Origin: JALGVA01 sp964617715
Lineage (GTDB): Bacteria; Armatimonadota; Zipacnadia; Zipacnadales; UBA5352
Length of the DNA: 20,663 nucleotides
Assembly (NCBI GenBank): GCA_964617715.1
Contig: CAZTZN010000078.1
Span: 1-20,663, forward strand
Reading direction: 5' to 3'
This document shows, piece by piece, positions 8,545 to 16,278 of the stretch. Every line of letters starts with the position of its first letter. Position 1 is the stretch's first letter. The position numbers and the translations under genes were made by a program. The notes beneath the pieces were generated by a model. The model had not been told where the DNA came from. It saw only the letters and a program-made list of their open reading frames with translations, and did not search any database.

Positions 8545-9870
8545 ATGCTGCTGTATTGTTTCCGTGGCATTGCGGGGAAGGACCTCACGCCCGAGATGAT
8601 GGCCCGCCTGGGAGGCATCGCCGCCCGTCATTTCCGCGACGAGGGGTACAACGAGATCTCCGTGGCGGGTGATTATCGCGTCTCCACCCCGGCGCTCAAG
8701 AGCGCGCTCATGGGCGGGCTGGCCGGCGGCGGGATGACGGTGTACGATCTCGGGGTGCTGCCCTCCGGCGCCACCGCGGCGTGGTGTAAGCACACCGCGC
8801 TGCCCGCGTGCATGGTCACGGCCTCGCACAACCCCCCCGACTGGAACGGCGTGCAGTTCATGGAGCCGGATTCACACATCTGGTGGCCCGAGCTCGAGAA
8901 CGCCGCCAAGGCGGCGCTGGAGCGGCCCTGTGAGTGGCCGGAATGGCACAGCGGGGGCGGCATCGAATCCCGCGACGGCGTGCTCGAGCAATATATCGAG
9001 TGGGTCGCCGCCCTGGCCCGGCCGGCCGGGAGCCTGCGCGTCGTCCTCGACCCCGGCGGCGGCGCCGCCATTCCGGGCGCGCAGATGCTGCTGGAACGCC
9101 TGGGCATGGAGGTCATCGTCATCAACGGGGAGCCGGACGGGCGGTTCCGCACCCGCCCCAGCGAGCCGCGGCCCGAGTACCTGGGCGATCTACAGCGAGC
9201 GGTCCTCGAGCATCGCGCGGACATCGGCATCGCCTTCGACGGCGACGCCGACCGCATCGTGACCTTCGATGACCGCGGCCGCTACGTGCTGCCCGATTAC
9301 ACCATCGAGATCCTGTGCCGCACCCAGCTTGAGCCCGCCACGGCGGTGTTCAACGTCGGCGTGAGCCTGCATACGTGGGACGCCGTGGAGCGCATGGGCT
9401 TCACCATCGTGCCCAGCCGCTGGGGTCAGACCTTCATCGCCCAGCTCATCAAGCAGCACGACGCGGTCTTCTCCGCCGAGCCCGACGGCCACTTCGGCTT
9501 CCCGGAGCTGTCGCTGCGCGGCGATGCGGTGGCCTCCGCCGCGTTGCTCACCAGCGCGCTGACCCACGAAGACCGCCCCTACAGCGAGGTCATCGACGCG
9601 CTGCCCGAGATCAACGTCATCAACGATCGCATCGAGTGGGATGATGACTTCATCCGTCACGCCGACGCCGTGCAGAAGTGGATGGAGGAGCGGTTCGCCG
9701 ACGTGCAGCGCATCCACGATCGTTTGCTGATGGCGCGCGGCGAAAAGGCCAAGGTCATCGCCCGCCAGAGTCCCTTCGATTCGACGCTGCGCCTGTCGGC
9801 CGAGAGCTACGACGACGTGCCTCCGCAGCGCTACCTCGAAGAGGTCAGGGCGCTGATCCTGGGAAGCTGA
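8545..9870 (+). CDS. Phosphomannomutase/phosphoglucomutase family protein
   Basis: A 441-residue alpha-D-phosphohexomutase. The phosphoserine loop is TASHNPPDWNG with Ser94; the metal loop DGDADR lies near 232-237; and the sugar-binding loop reads EPDGHFGFP near 312-320, closer to the GEPCG-type loop of archaeal-like mutases than to the classical GEESGH. The enzyme interconverts hexose 6- and 1-phosphates through a bisphosphate intermediate and would feed the nucleotidyltransferase encoded at 6759-5893. ATG 8545 is preceded by AGAGGAGAGG; an upstream in-frame start adds an Arg-rich stretch that overlaps the chain-length gene and looks non-coding. Glucose, mannose or glucosamine specificity is undecided. 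Confidence 0.88.
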   Translation: MLLYCFRGIAGKDLTPEMMARLGGIAARHFRDEGYNEISVAGDYRVSTPALKSALMGGLAGGGMTVYDLGVLPSGATAAWCKHTALPACMVTASHNPPDWNGVQFMEPDSHIWWPELENAAKAALERPCEWPEWHSGGGIESRDGVLEQYIEWVAALARPAGSLRVVLDPGGGAAIPGAQMLLERLGMEVIVINGEPDGRFRTRPSEPRPEYLGDLQRAVLEHRADIGIAFDGDADRIVTFDDRGRYVLPDYTIEILCRTQLEPATAVFNVGVSLHTWDAVERMGFTIVPSRWGQTFIAQLIKQHDAVFSAEPDGHFGFPELSLRGDAVASAALLTSALTHEDRPYSEVIDALPEINVINDRIEWDDDFIRHADAVQKWMEERFADVQRIHDRLLMARGEKAKVIARQSPFDSTLRLSAESYDDVPPQRYLEEVRALILGS

Positions 9871-9993
9871 CCGGGGCCGCCGCCCGGCCGATGCGGTGCG
9901 GAGGGGCACAAAGTCATCGCAGCCGTCGGCGACCGGCGACTTACCATCACCGCTTTACCTGTCGGCCGCAAGGGCCGGAACGGAGGCGTCATC

Positions 9994-11409
9994 ATGTTCC
10001 AGCGCTACATCCTCAGCGATGATCACATCGAGCCCCTGGCGGACGGCGTGCTGACCACGCTCGAAAAGGTCGGCGTGTTGTGCCAGAACGATGAGATCAT
10101 GCGCGGCCTCGACGCCATGGGCGCGCAGGTGGACTACCAGGCCGAGCGCGTGCTCTTCCCCCGCGAGCTGACCGAGGAGTTCGTCGCCGCCATCCGCGCC
10201 GAGTTCGAGGCGCAGCCGTCGCCCGCTCCCGGCCCCTTGGGGCCGCCGGGCCTGCCCGGCATCGGCACCCAGGTCGCGCAGATTTATCTGGACCACCACA
10301 CCGGCGAGCTGCGCCAGGCCAACCAGGCCGATATGATCACGCTTATCAAGCTGGGCGAGGTGCTGCACGGCGACAGCGGCGTCGGACATGTCCTGTCGCT
10401 GACCGACTGCCCGCCCATGATCGAGCCGCTGGTGGCGGGCGTGCTGCTGGCGGAGTACGCGACCAACCCGCACGGCCCCTTCGTCTGGCACGTGGACCAG
10501 ATCCCCTATCTTTGCGAGATGGGAGAGATCTTAGGCCGCGAGAACTGGTTCGCGTGGGGCGCGGTGTGCTTCGCCCATCCCCTGCGGCTCGATCGCGACA
10601 CCGCCGGCAAGTACGTGGCACGGGCTCGCGCCGGTGAGCCGTGCGGGCTGACCGCGATGCCGGTGGCCGGGGTGTCCACTCCGGTCACGGTCGAGGGTTT
10701 CGTGGTGGTCTCCGCCGCCGAGTTCGTGGCCACCTGGATGGCGGCGCGCGCCATCAACCCCGAGGTGCCGTTGCGCGGGAGCATGTGGCCCGGGACGGTG
10801 GACATGGCGACGGGCGCGGTGAGCTACTCGGCATGGGACGCGCTGTTCTACGGCTTCGCCGCCGTGGAGTTCGTACGCCGCTGGGTCGGCTTCACCATCC
10901 CCATGGGCAGCGGCGAGTACTGCGACGCGCGCGTGCCGGGGCTTTACGCCGCCCTCGAGAAGGCCTACAAGTCGATGACCGTGAGCGCCTTCACCGGCCA
11001 GGCGCTGTCCGCGGGCACCGGTATGCTGGACGAGGGTAAGATCATGTCGCCCGTGCAGCTCCTGCTCGACCGCGAGTTCGCCGCGGGAGCGCGACATCTG
11101 TGCCGCGAGTTCGACCCCTCGCCCGAGAACCTGGCGCTCGATGACATCCTCGAGGTCGGCATCGGGATAGAGATGAGCCATCTCGAGACCGAGCGCACCG
11201 CCCGGCGTTTCCGCGACAGTCTGTGGTTGCCCGGGCTGGTGGATCGCGCCGGCTACGCCGGCCACACCCGCGAGAACACGCTGCTGGCCGCCGCCGCCGA
11301 AGAGGTGGATCGACTGCTGGCCGCCTACGAGAAGCCGGAAGGCCGTGAGGACCGGCTCGCGGCCATGCGCGAGGTGGTGCAACGGGCGAGCCGTGAGCTG
11401 CTCGCGTGA
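9994..11409 (+). CDS. Trimethylamine methyltransferase (MttB) family protein, non-pyrrolysine type
   Basis: A 471-residue protein with the length and layout of the MttB superfamily: an N-terminal helical part with LEKVGVLCQNDEIMRGLDAMGAQVD-type sequence, then a TIM-barrel body. The frame has no internal TAG, so it is not a pyrrolysine enzyme. Non-Pyl members (for example glycine-betaine or carnitine demethylases) move a methyl group to a corrinoid protein; many others are unassigned. No corrinoid protein, reductive activator or methyltetrahydrofolate transferase is nearby, so the substrate is open. ATG 9994 has GGAGG about 9 bases upstream. It follows the mutase after 123 bases on the same strand and faces the SLBB gene, with a large hairpin between. 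Confidence 0.82.
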   Translation: MFQRYILSDDHIEPLADGVLTTLEKVGVLCQNDEIMRGLDAMGAQVDYQAERVLFPRELTEEFVAAIRAEFEAQPSPAPGPLGPPGLPGIGTQVAQIYLDHHTGELRQANQADMITLIKLGEVLHGDSGVGHVLSLTDCPPMIEPLVAGVLLAEYATNPHGPFVWHVDQIPYLCEMGEILGRENWFAWGAVCFAHPLRLDRDTAGKYVARARAGEPCGLTAMPVAGVSTPVTVEGFVVVSAAEFVATWMAARAINPEVPLRGSMWPGTVDMATGAVSYSAWDALFYGFAAVEFVRRWVGFTIPMGSGEYCDARVPGLYAALEKAYKSMTVSAFTGQALSAGTGMLDEGKIMSPVQLLLDREFAAGARHLCREFDPSPENLALDDILEVGIGIEMSHLETERTARRFRDSLWLPGLVDRAGYAGHTRENTLLAAAAEEVDRLLAAYEKPEGREDRLAAMREVVQRASRELLA

Positions 11410-11463
11410 CCCACAGCGGCCCCCCTGCGCGACAGGACCTGGCGTGCGTGCCGAAAAGCCCCG

Positions 11464-11475
11464 CCTCTCCCCCAC
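11464..11475 (-). repeat. Dispersed 12-mer GTGGGGGAGAGG, exact copy
   Basis: Exact minus-strand copy in the non-coding gap between two convergent genes, about 20 bases from a large terminator-like hairpin. Confidence 0.7.
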
Positions 11476-11494
11476 TTCGAGGCCGGATGCGGCA

Positions 11495-11532
11495 ACCGGC
11501 CCGACGGGTGATTGCGCACTCGTCGGGCCGGT
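11495..11532. terminator. Hairpin between convergent genes, probable bidirectional terminator
   Basis: Perfect 12-bp stem ACCGGCCCGACG / CGTCGGGCCGGT (11495-11506 and 11521-11532), extended inward by four more pairs including one G-U, with a 6-base loop. It lies between the MttB-family gene and the SLBB gene, which converge. No T-run follows on either strand, so it may depend on other factors or stabilise the RNA ends. Confidence 0.65.
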
Positions 11533-11555
11533 GATAGGTCTGCGACCTGCTGAGG

Positions 11556-14312
11556 CTACTTGAAGATCAGGTAGCCGGTGAGGATGCCGGTGATGGCGCT
11601 GAGGATGCGCTCGAAGGTCCCCGGCTTGTTGACCTCGCGGAAGATGTAATCCGAGGGCACCAGCACGATGTCCCCGGGATTGATCGTCGTCTTCAGCGCC
11701 TGCGGCTCCACCTTGCCGTTGGCGCGGATGACCACCGTGCGCCGGGCGCGGGCGTCGGGAGTCAGACCGCCCGCGCGCTGAATGTAGTCTTCGGCGCGCA
11801 GTCCCTCCTCCCAGGGCAACGCTCCCGGACGCACCACCGCTCCTATCACGGTCATGGTGGTGGGGATGGGCGGAACCACGATAACGTCACCGGGAGCCAG
11901 CGGGAAGTTCCCGTCCCGCCCCTCGCTCGCGATCAGCCTTTCGCCGTCGATAGGCACCGCGCGCGCCCACGACTCTTCGCTGAGCCGTCGCGGCGGGATC
12001 ACTACGGTAGCGCCGCCCTCGGACAGGGCCACCTGCAGGCTTTGCGCAAGCTGAGCGGCGGCGCCGGCGGCGCGCCGTTGTTCACCTTCGATGGTGGCCG
12101 CCGACAGCTCGCGGTTGAACATCCGGATGACCTGCTGCAGGTCCTCTTCGTTTTCATCGCGGATGATCTCCTCGCGCAGACGGTAGAGCACAATGCCGGC
12201 GGGGTTGGCGTCGGGAAGCAGGCCCCCGGCGCGCCGGATCAGGTCGTACACCGTATCGGCCTTTTCCGCGCTCTCCTGCAGGGCGTACGTGCCCGGCTGC
12301 GCCACCCGTCCGCGCACCGTGACCTCGGGCGGCTCCGGGATAAGCTCCCCCGCCCCCAGCACGGAGATCAGGTCATTGTCGCCGACGAGGGGATCGGGCT
12401 CGACCACGAAGTGCTCCCCTTCGCGTCGAAGCGCCAGATACAGCGGTCGCACCCGGCCGATCGCCCCTCCGGGCGTGTACTCCACCTGGTCACCCGCTTT
12501 GTCGGATAGCCCACCCGCCGCCAGGATGGCATCCGACACCCGCATACCCTGCAGTCGTGGATAGCGCCCGGCGGTGTTGACATAGCCGGTCACGTGCACC
12601 ACGTGGCGCCCGGTCACCTCATCGCGTTGCAGCACCTCCAGGCGGTCCCCGCGCTGCAACGGCAGGTCGGCGGCAGGGTCACCCTGGAGGGCGGCGGCCA
12701 GGTCGATGGGAATGATCTCGCGCTGCTCGTCCGGGCCCAGGCGCAACAGGTTGGCCTGCGGCATGTACGCCCCCTCGGCCGGCCCCCCGGCCCGCTTCAC
12801 CAGGTCCGACACGCGCATCCCCTGCACCCACGGCACCACCGAGGGGCGCATCACCGCGCCCGTGACCTCGACCTGCATCGGCCGCTCTACTTCCTCCTCG
12901 GAGAGGATGATCAGCCGGTCGCGCGGGCGCAACACCAGGTTCTGCTGCGGATCGCCCGCCAGGGCGGCGGTGAGATCCACGGGGATGAGCTCGTAATCGA
13001 GGTCCTCGTTGAGACGCCACAGCTCGGCCTGTTCGGTGTGCGCGGTCTCGCTGAGGCCCTGGGCGACGGCCAGCAGATCGCGGATGGTCATGCCCGGCCG
13101 CACCTGGTAACTGCCGGGGCGCTCCACCGCGCCGATGAGCTCCACTACGTTCTCGGGCGTCTCCAATACCGGCGTGACCACGATCAGATCGCCGTCGCGC
13201 AGGCGCAGATCGCCGTCCTCCCGTATGTCAACGTTGAGCAGCTCGCGCCGCCCGCTCTCCCCCACCCGCCACAGCTCGACGTTGTGGGCGTAACCGGTCG
13301 CCCGGATCCCCGCCGCCATCTCCAGCGCCTGCGCCAGCGTGGTGTCCTCGAGCAACTCATAGCGCGCGGGCCGTCGCACCTCGCCGGCCACGCCGACCGT
13401 GACGCCCGCGGGCGGAATGAAGATAGTGTCATCGGCCCGCAGGGGCACATCGCCGGAGATGTCTCCGTAAAGAAGATAACGATAAAGGTCGATGACTATC
13501 GGATCCTGTCCGCGCCGCAGCAGCTTGATGGCGCGCAGGCTGCCGATCTCGTTGGGGCCGCCGGCGGCGTACAGCGCCGAGAATAGCGTGGCGTCCCCGT
13601 ACAGTTGGTACTTGCCGGGGCGCACCGCATCACCGGTCACGCGCACCTCGATTACCCGGGTGCGCGCCAGGCCGACGCTGATCTCGGCCCGATTGAAGAA
13701 GGCGCGGTAACGTTGCGCTATCCGCTCGCGCACCTCGGCCAGGCTCTCCCCCGCCACCGTGACTTCGCCCAGCAGCTCGAGGTATACTCGGCCCTCGGCA
13801 TCGACCACCGGGGAGGCCTTGATGTGCTCGATGGCGTCGGTCCACACGCGCACCGCCAGCTCATCGCCGGGGCCGATAATGTACGTGGGGGGCACGGCCG
13901 CGATCGCCGCGCCCTCCTGAGCCATCGCCGCGGGTGCAGGCCGCTGCGCCGGCTCGCCCTCCGTCTCCGGACGCTCGGGCTGCGTGAACACGTCGGCGCC
14001 GAAGCGGGGCAGCTCGGCGAAACGCTCGGCGGCGGTGGGCGGCTGCTCCGGCGCCTCTTCCTCCACCGCTTCCTCCGGCTCCTCGCCCACTTCCTCGGCG
14101 GGCTGCTCCGGTCCCTCCTCCCCTTCCGTCTCGACTCCCTCCTCCTTGGCGCCGGTGGGTGGAGGCGCTTCCGCTTCGGCGGCTTCCTTCTGGTCGTCCT
14201 GCACGGCTGCAGGCCGTGTCGGTGTCTCCTGAGCGGTCACACCGCCCGCAAACACCAGCAGGCCCAGACAGGCGAGCACTGCAATCGGCAACAGGATCGT
14301 GCGCGCGCTCAT
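11556..14312 (-). CDS. Polysaccharide export protein with seven SLBB-like repeats
   Basis: A 918-residue secreted Wza-like exporter, more than twice the usual family size. An export signal spans 1-27 with cleavage likely after GVTA. Residues 28-140 form a Glu/Pro/Ala-rich linker. The Poly_export domain begins at YIIGPGDELAVRVW (144-157). Seven SLBB-type units follow, each opening with a V-x-G-x-V-x-x-P-like strand: about 223-303, 304-383, 389-475, 479-565, 570-655, 663-815 (with a helical insertion) and 820-895. The last ~20 residues (FERILSAITGILTGYLIFK) could form an amphipathic membrane helix like that of Wza. ATG 14312 is chosen because GGAGAG lies 6 bases upstream; two earlier in-frame ATGs are less well placed. 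There is a cysteine at 15, but the context is not a good lipobox. It probably forms the channel for polysaccharide leaving the cell. Confidence 0.87.
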   Translation of the reverse strand: MSARTILLPIAVLACLGLLVFAGGVTAQETPTRPAAVQDDQKEAAEAEAPPPTGAKEEGVETEGEEGPEQPAEEVGEEPEEAVEEEAPEQPPTAAERFAELPRFGADVFTQPERPETEGEPAQRPAPAAMAQEGAAIAAVPPTYIIGPGDELAVRVWTDAIEHIKASPVVDAEGRVYLELLGEVTVAGESLAEVRERIAQRYRAFFNRAEISVGLARTRVIEVRVTGDAVRPGKYQLYGDATLFSALYAAGGPNEIGSLRAIKLLRRGQDPIVIDLYRYLLYGDISGDVPLRADDTIFIPPAGVTVGVAGEVRRPARYELLEDTTLAQALEMAAGIRATGYAHNVELWRVGESGRRELLNVDIREDGDLRLRDGDLIVVTPVLETPENVVELIGAVERPGSYQVRPGMTIRDLLAVAQGLSETAHTEQAELWRLNEDLDYELIPVDLTAALAGDPQQNLVLRPRDRLIILSEEEVERPMQVEVTGAVMRPSVVPWVQGMRVSDLVKRAGGPAEGAYMPQANLLRLGPDEQREIIPIDLAAALQGDPAADLPLQRGDRLEVLQRDEVTGRHVVHVTGYVNTAGRYPRLQGMRVSDAILAAGGLSDKAGDQVEYTPGGAIGRVRPLYLALRREGEHFVVEPDPLVGDNDLISVLGAGELIPEPPEVTVRGRVAQPGTYALQESAEKADTVYDLIRRAGGLLPDANPAGIVLYRLREEIIRDENEEDLQQVIRMFNRELSAATIEGEQRRAAGAAAQLAQSLQVALSEGGATVVIPPRRLSEESWARAVPIDGERLIASEGRDGNFPLAPGDVIVVPPIPTTMTVIGAVVRPGALPWEEGLRAEDYIQRAGGLTPDARARRTVVIRANGKVEPQALKTTINPGDIVLVPSDYIFREVNKPGTFERILSAITGILTGYLIFK

Positions 14313-14385
14313 AAGCATCTCTCCAGGCGGCTCGCACCGGATGGCGCCCATGCGCCTCCGAGGCTCAAAACCGAGGGGTCTGCAA

Positions 14386-14415
14386 ATTCTATCAACTGCG
14401 CGACCGGGCGGTCAA
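14386..14415 (-). promoter_or_regulatory. Probable promoter for the SLBB export gene
   Basis: On the minus strand TTGACC (14415-14410) and TAGAAT (14391-14386) are separated by 18 bases, each matching the consensus at five of six positions. The leader to ATG 14312 would be about 67 bases. The rest of the 14313-14593 gap holds no gene that I recognise. Confidence 0.55.
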
Positions 14416-14593
14416 ACGACAACGAAACGACCGCTCGCAGTCCCCGGCCGTAAACAGTACCGGCGCGGGCAGAAGAGGACCCGACGAAAGGCGGTTGTTC
14501 CGACAAAAGAGAGAGCCCTCCCCCACTCCGCCGTCAGTGCTGTTACCGTTGTTCCTGTCGTTCTCGCCGCCATCGTTTGCCGCCACCCGCCGC

Positions 14594-14968
14594 TCAGTCG
14601 CGTCGCAGCGCGTCGGCGGCGCGGGCGAGATCGGCAAGCCCCTCGCGCAGGGCGAAGTCGGCGATGGCGGACTTGCTGGTCTTGACGCCGTGCTCGGTCA
14701 TCAACAGGTAGCGCGCCTTTTCCAGCAACTGCGCCACCGGCTCGGTCAAATACAGGGTCACCGCGACCTTGGGCCCCTCCAGATCGGGCGGCCTTCCCGG
14801 GCGCCCCGACGCAACGGGCGCAGGAGCGACGCGGCGATAACTGCGCGGCCCTCCGCCCCTGCTCCGCTGCGAGCGGGCGGAATCATTTCGCGTTTCCTCA
14901 TTCTTCGTCCTGTTCGCGGCGGAAGCGTCAAAGAACACATCCTCGGGGATCTCAGGACGCCTGGCCAC
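14594..14968 (-). CDS. Ribbon-helix-helix DNA-binding protein, probable ParA partner
   Basis: A 124-residue basic protein. Residues from about 68 on show a ribbon-helix-helix fold: strand KVAVTLYLT, helix EPVAQLLEKARYLLM, a turn at GVKTSK and a second helix SAIADFALREGLADL. The first ~65 residues are rich in Arg, Ser, Gly and Pro and probably disordered. In type Ib plasmid partition the ribbon-helix-helix partner (for example ParG or omega) binds short direct repeats as dimers, and its flexible N-terminal tail stimulates the ParA ATPase. This protein has the same order of parts with a longer tail. The GTG start lies inside the parA end (17-base overlap) with GGAGG 9 bases upstream, so the two are translationally coupled. 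A longer in-frame reading from 15010 would overlap parA further and has no ribosome site. A simple CopG-like repressor is the alternative. Confidence 0.72.
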   Translation of the reverse strand: MARRPEIPEDVFFDASAANRTKNEETRNDSARSQRSRGGGPRSYRRVAPAPVASGRPGRPPDLEGPKVAVTLYLTEPVAQLLEKARYLLMTEHGVKTSKSAIADFALREGLADLARAADALRRD

Positions 14969-15713
14969 GCTCAAGCACCTCCTCGGCGAGACGGCGATAG
15001 GCCCGGGCACCGGGGCTGTCGGGCCGGTAGTGAATAAGCGGCAACGCGGCCACGGTGGCGTAATCGAAGGCGATGGTGCGCGGAATCACCGTCTCAAAGA
15101 CCTGGTCGCCGAAGTGTTCGCGCAGCCGCTCCTGCACCTGCCCCGCGTGCAGAGTGCGACCGTCGTACATGGTCAGCAACATGCCCAACACGCGCAGATC
15201 GCGGTTCGCGCGCTCCCGCACGCTTTCCACCGTCCTGAGCAGAAGCTGCAGGCCCTTCATGGCCAGGTAGGAACACTGCACGGGGATCAGGACCTCATCG
15301 GCGGCGGTCAGGGCGTTGACGGTGAGAAATCCCAGGCTGGGCGGGGTGTCGATGATGACGATAACATCGTCGGCGAGCCCCTCTAACTTGTCGACCAGGC
15401 GCCACTGCGGGCGCTCCGCCCCGGCCAGGGCGGCCTCCGCCGCCGCCAGCGCGTACTCCGAGGGCGCCACCAGCACATCCTCCAGGGGAGTGGGCTGCAC
15501 TATGTCGCGCAGCGTCACCTCCGGCGACAGCAGCAGATCGTGCACCGACAACTCCACCTCGTCGGCGCCGGAGATCGCGGTGAGGTTCGCCTGGGGATCG
15601 AGGTCAATGAGGACGACGTGCTCGCCCGCCTCGGCCAGCGCCGCCCCCAAGTTCAGGACGGTGGCCGTCTTCCCCACGCCCCCCTTTTGGTTCGCGACCG
15701 CTATCGTGCGCAT
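14952..15713 (-). CDS. parA: ParA/Soj-family partition ATPase
   Basis: A 253-residue deviant-Walker ATPase. MRTIAVANQKGGVGKT at the N-terminus carries the ParA-type Walker A with the signature Lys (KGGVGKT); LIDLDPQAN is Walker A'; and VIIDTPPSLGFLT is Walker B. There is no N-terminal helix-turn-helix, so it is the short form that relies on its partner for DNA recognition. ParA dimers bind DNA non-specifically with ATP and pull cargo along the nucleoid. ATG 15713 is preferred because AGGTGA lies 7 bases upstream; an in-frame ATG at 15767 would add 18 residues and has a weak ribosome site. The next gene encodes a ribbon-helix-helix protein rather than ParB, and an 8-bp repeat array lies upstream. 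Cargo could be a plasmid, a chromosomal region or an envelope complex. Confidence 0.88.
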   Translation of the reverse strand: MRTIAVANQKGGVGKTATVLNLGAALAEAGEHVVLIDLDPQANLTAISGADEVELSVHDLLLSPEVTLRDIVQPTPLEDVLVAPSEYALAAAEAALAGAERPQWRLVDKLEGLADDVIVIIDTPPSLGFLTVNALTAADEVLIPVQCSYLAMKGLQLLLRTVESVRERANRDLRVLGMLLTMYDGRTLHAGQVQERLREHFGDQVFETVIPRTIAFDYATVAALPLIHYRPDSPGARAYRRLAEEVLERGQAS

Positions 15714-15785
15714 GGATGCATCACCTGCTTCATCGCTTGCGGCTTCCCGTGCTGCAATGGTTTCCATTCATCTGCGGTCACGGAC

Positions 15786-15814
15786 AGTCTATCAGCACGT
15801 CGGCATAACGTCAA
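15786..15814 (-). promoter_or_regulatory. Probable parA promoter
   Basis: On the minus strand TTGACG (15814-15809), a 17-base spacer and TAGACT (15791-15786). The first hexamer matches consensus at five of six positions, the second at four. The start would be near 15779, giving a leader of about 66 bases to ATG 15713. The repeat array begins ten bases beyond the -35 element. Confidence 0.55.
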
Positions 15815-15824
15815 CCTGTCATAT

Positions 15825-15888
15825 TGGTTTACCGTTATAACATTATACGGTTATATCATTTATCAATTATTGCATTATACCATCACTA
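15825..15888. repeat. 8-bp repeat array, block 1 (candidate partition site/operator)
   Basis: Eight adjoining 8-bp units in one register: TGGTTTAC, CGTTATAA, CATTATAC, GGTTATAT, CATTTATC, AATTATTG, CATTATAC, CATCACTA. The consensus is approximately CATTATAC. Only 17 of 64 bases are G or C, in a genome that is otherwise strongly GC-rich. The block lies directly upstream of the parA promoter, where type Ib partition cassettes keep their centromere-like repeats. Confidence 0.65.
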
Positions 15889-15908
15889 CAGTCGGACCCG
15901 CACTGTGC

Positions 15909-15948
15909 CATTTTACCATTAATACATTAATCCACTATCACATGAACT
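15909..15948. repeat. 8-bp repeat array, block 2
   Basis: Five adjoining units, CATTTTAC, CATTAATA, CATTAATC, CACTATCA and CATGAACT, shifted by half a unit relative to block 1 and separated from it by 20 GC-richer bases. Eleven of 40 bases are G or C. Confidence 0.6.
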
Positions 15949-16023
15949 GGGTGCGGCATTTTGCCCCTGAATGAGCCTCTACAGCGCAATACACTCTCCT
16001 GACGCCGGCACACCCAATTAGAC

Positions 16024-16123
16024 CATTATGCCGGCAAAATGTTTTATCCTTGTTGTCGCCTGTCCGCCCGGGCCATCGCCAGCCATTATGACATAACAAC
16101 TCGTTGCCTGTACATCATTATAA
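16024..16123. repeat. Scattered CATTAT copies between parA array and DUF3604 gene
   Basis: Further CATTAT strings start at 16024, 16084 and 16116; the first two are CCATTATG in context. The 16084 to 16116 spacing is 32 bases and 16116 to the palindrome at 16132 is 16, both multiples of the 8-bp unit. This extends the repeat field toward the divergent gene. No protein gene was seen in 15714-16278. Confidence 0.5.
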
Positions 16124-16131
16124 CGCTTTGC

Positions 16132-16149
16132 CATTATGCGCGCATAATG
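16132..16149. promoter_or_regulatory. Perfect 18-bp palindrome, candidate operator
   Basis: CATTATGCG joined to its exact reverse complement CGCATAATG. It incorporates the CATTAT motif of the repeat field and lies 130 bases before the DUF3604 gene start. It has no loop, which suits a dimeric protein-binding site better than an RNA hairpin. Confidence 0.6.
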
Positions 16150-16191
16150 AGCACTGAAGACGCGCCGACGCGGTAGACGCGAAACAGGTGC

Positions 16192-16203
16192 GTGGGGGAG
16201 AGG
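16192..16203 (+). repeat. Dispersed 12-mer GTGGGGGAGAGG, exact copy
   Basis: Exact plus-strand copy upstream of the preferred DUF3604 start. It would be coding only if the GTG at 16192 itself were the start, which I consider unlikely. Confidence 0.7.
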
Positions 16204-16278
16204 ACTTGCATCAGGACGACAAAAAGCGCACACTATCGGCGATGTAGGCAGCGCATGATAGATTACGGAGTGACCTTG

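Noticed and set aside
14265..14312. Lipoprotein signal on the SLBB exporter (Cys15)
   Set aside because: The cysteine comes after only 14 residues and is preceded by V-L-A with Leu at -2; a signal peptidase I site after GVTA fits better.
15780..16190. CRISPR array as an explanation of the AT-rich repeats
   Set aside because: The units are 8 bp, contiguous and degenerate, with no 20-40 bp identical repeats, no unique spacers and no cas genes.
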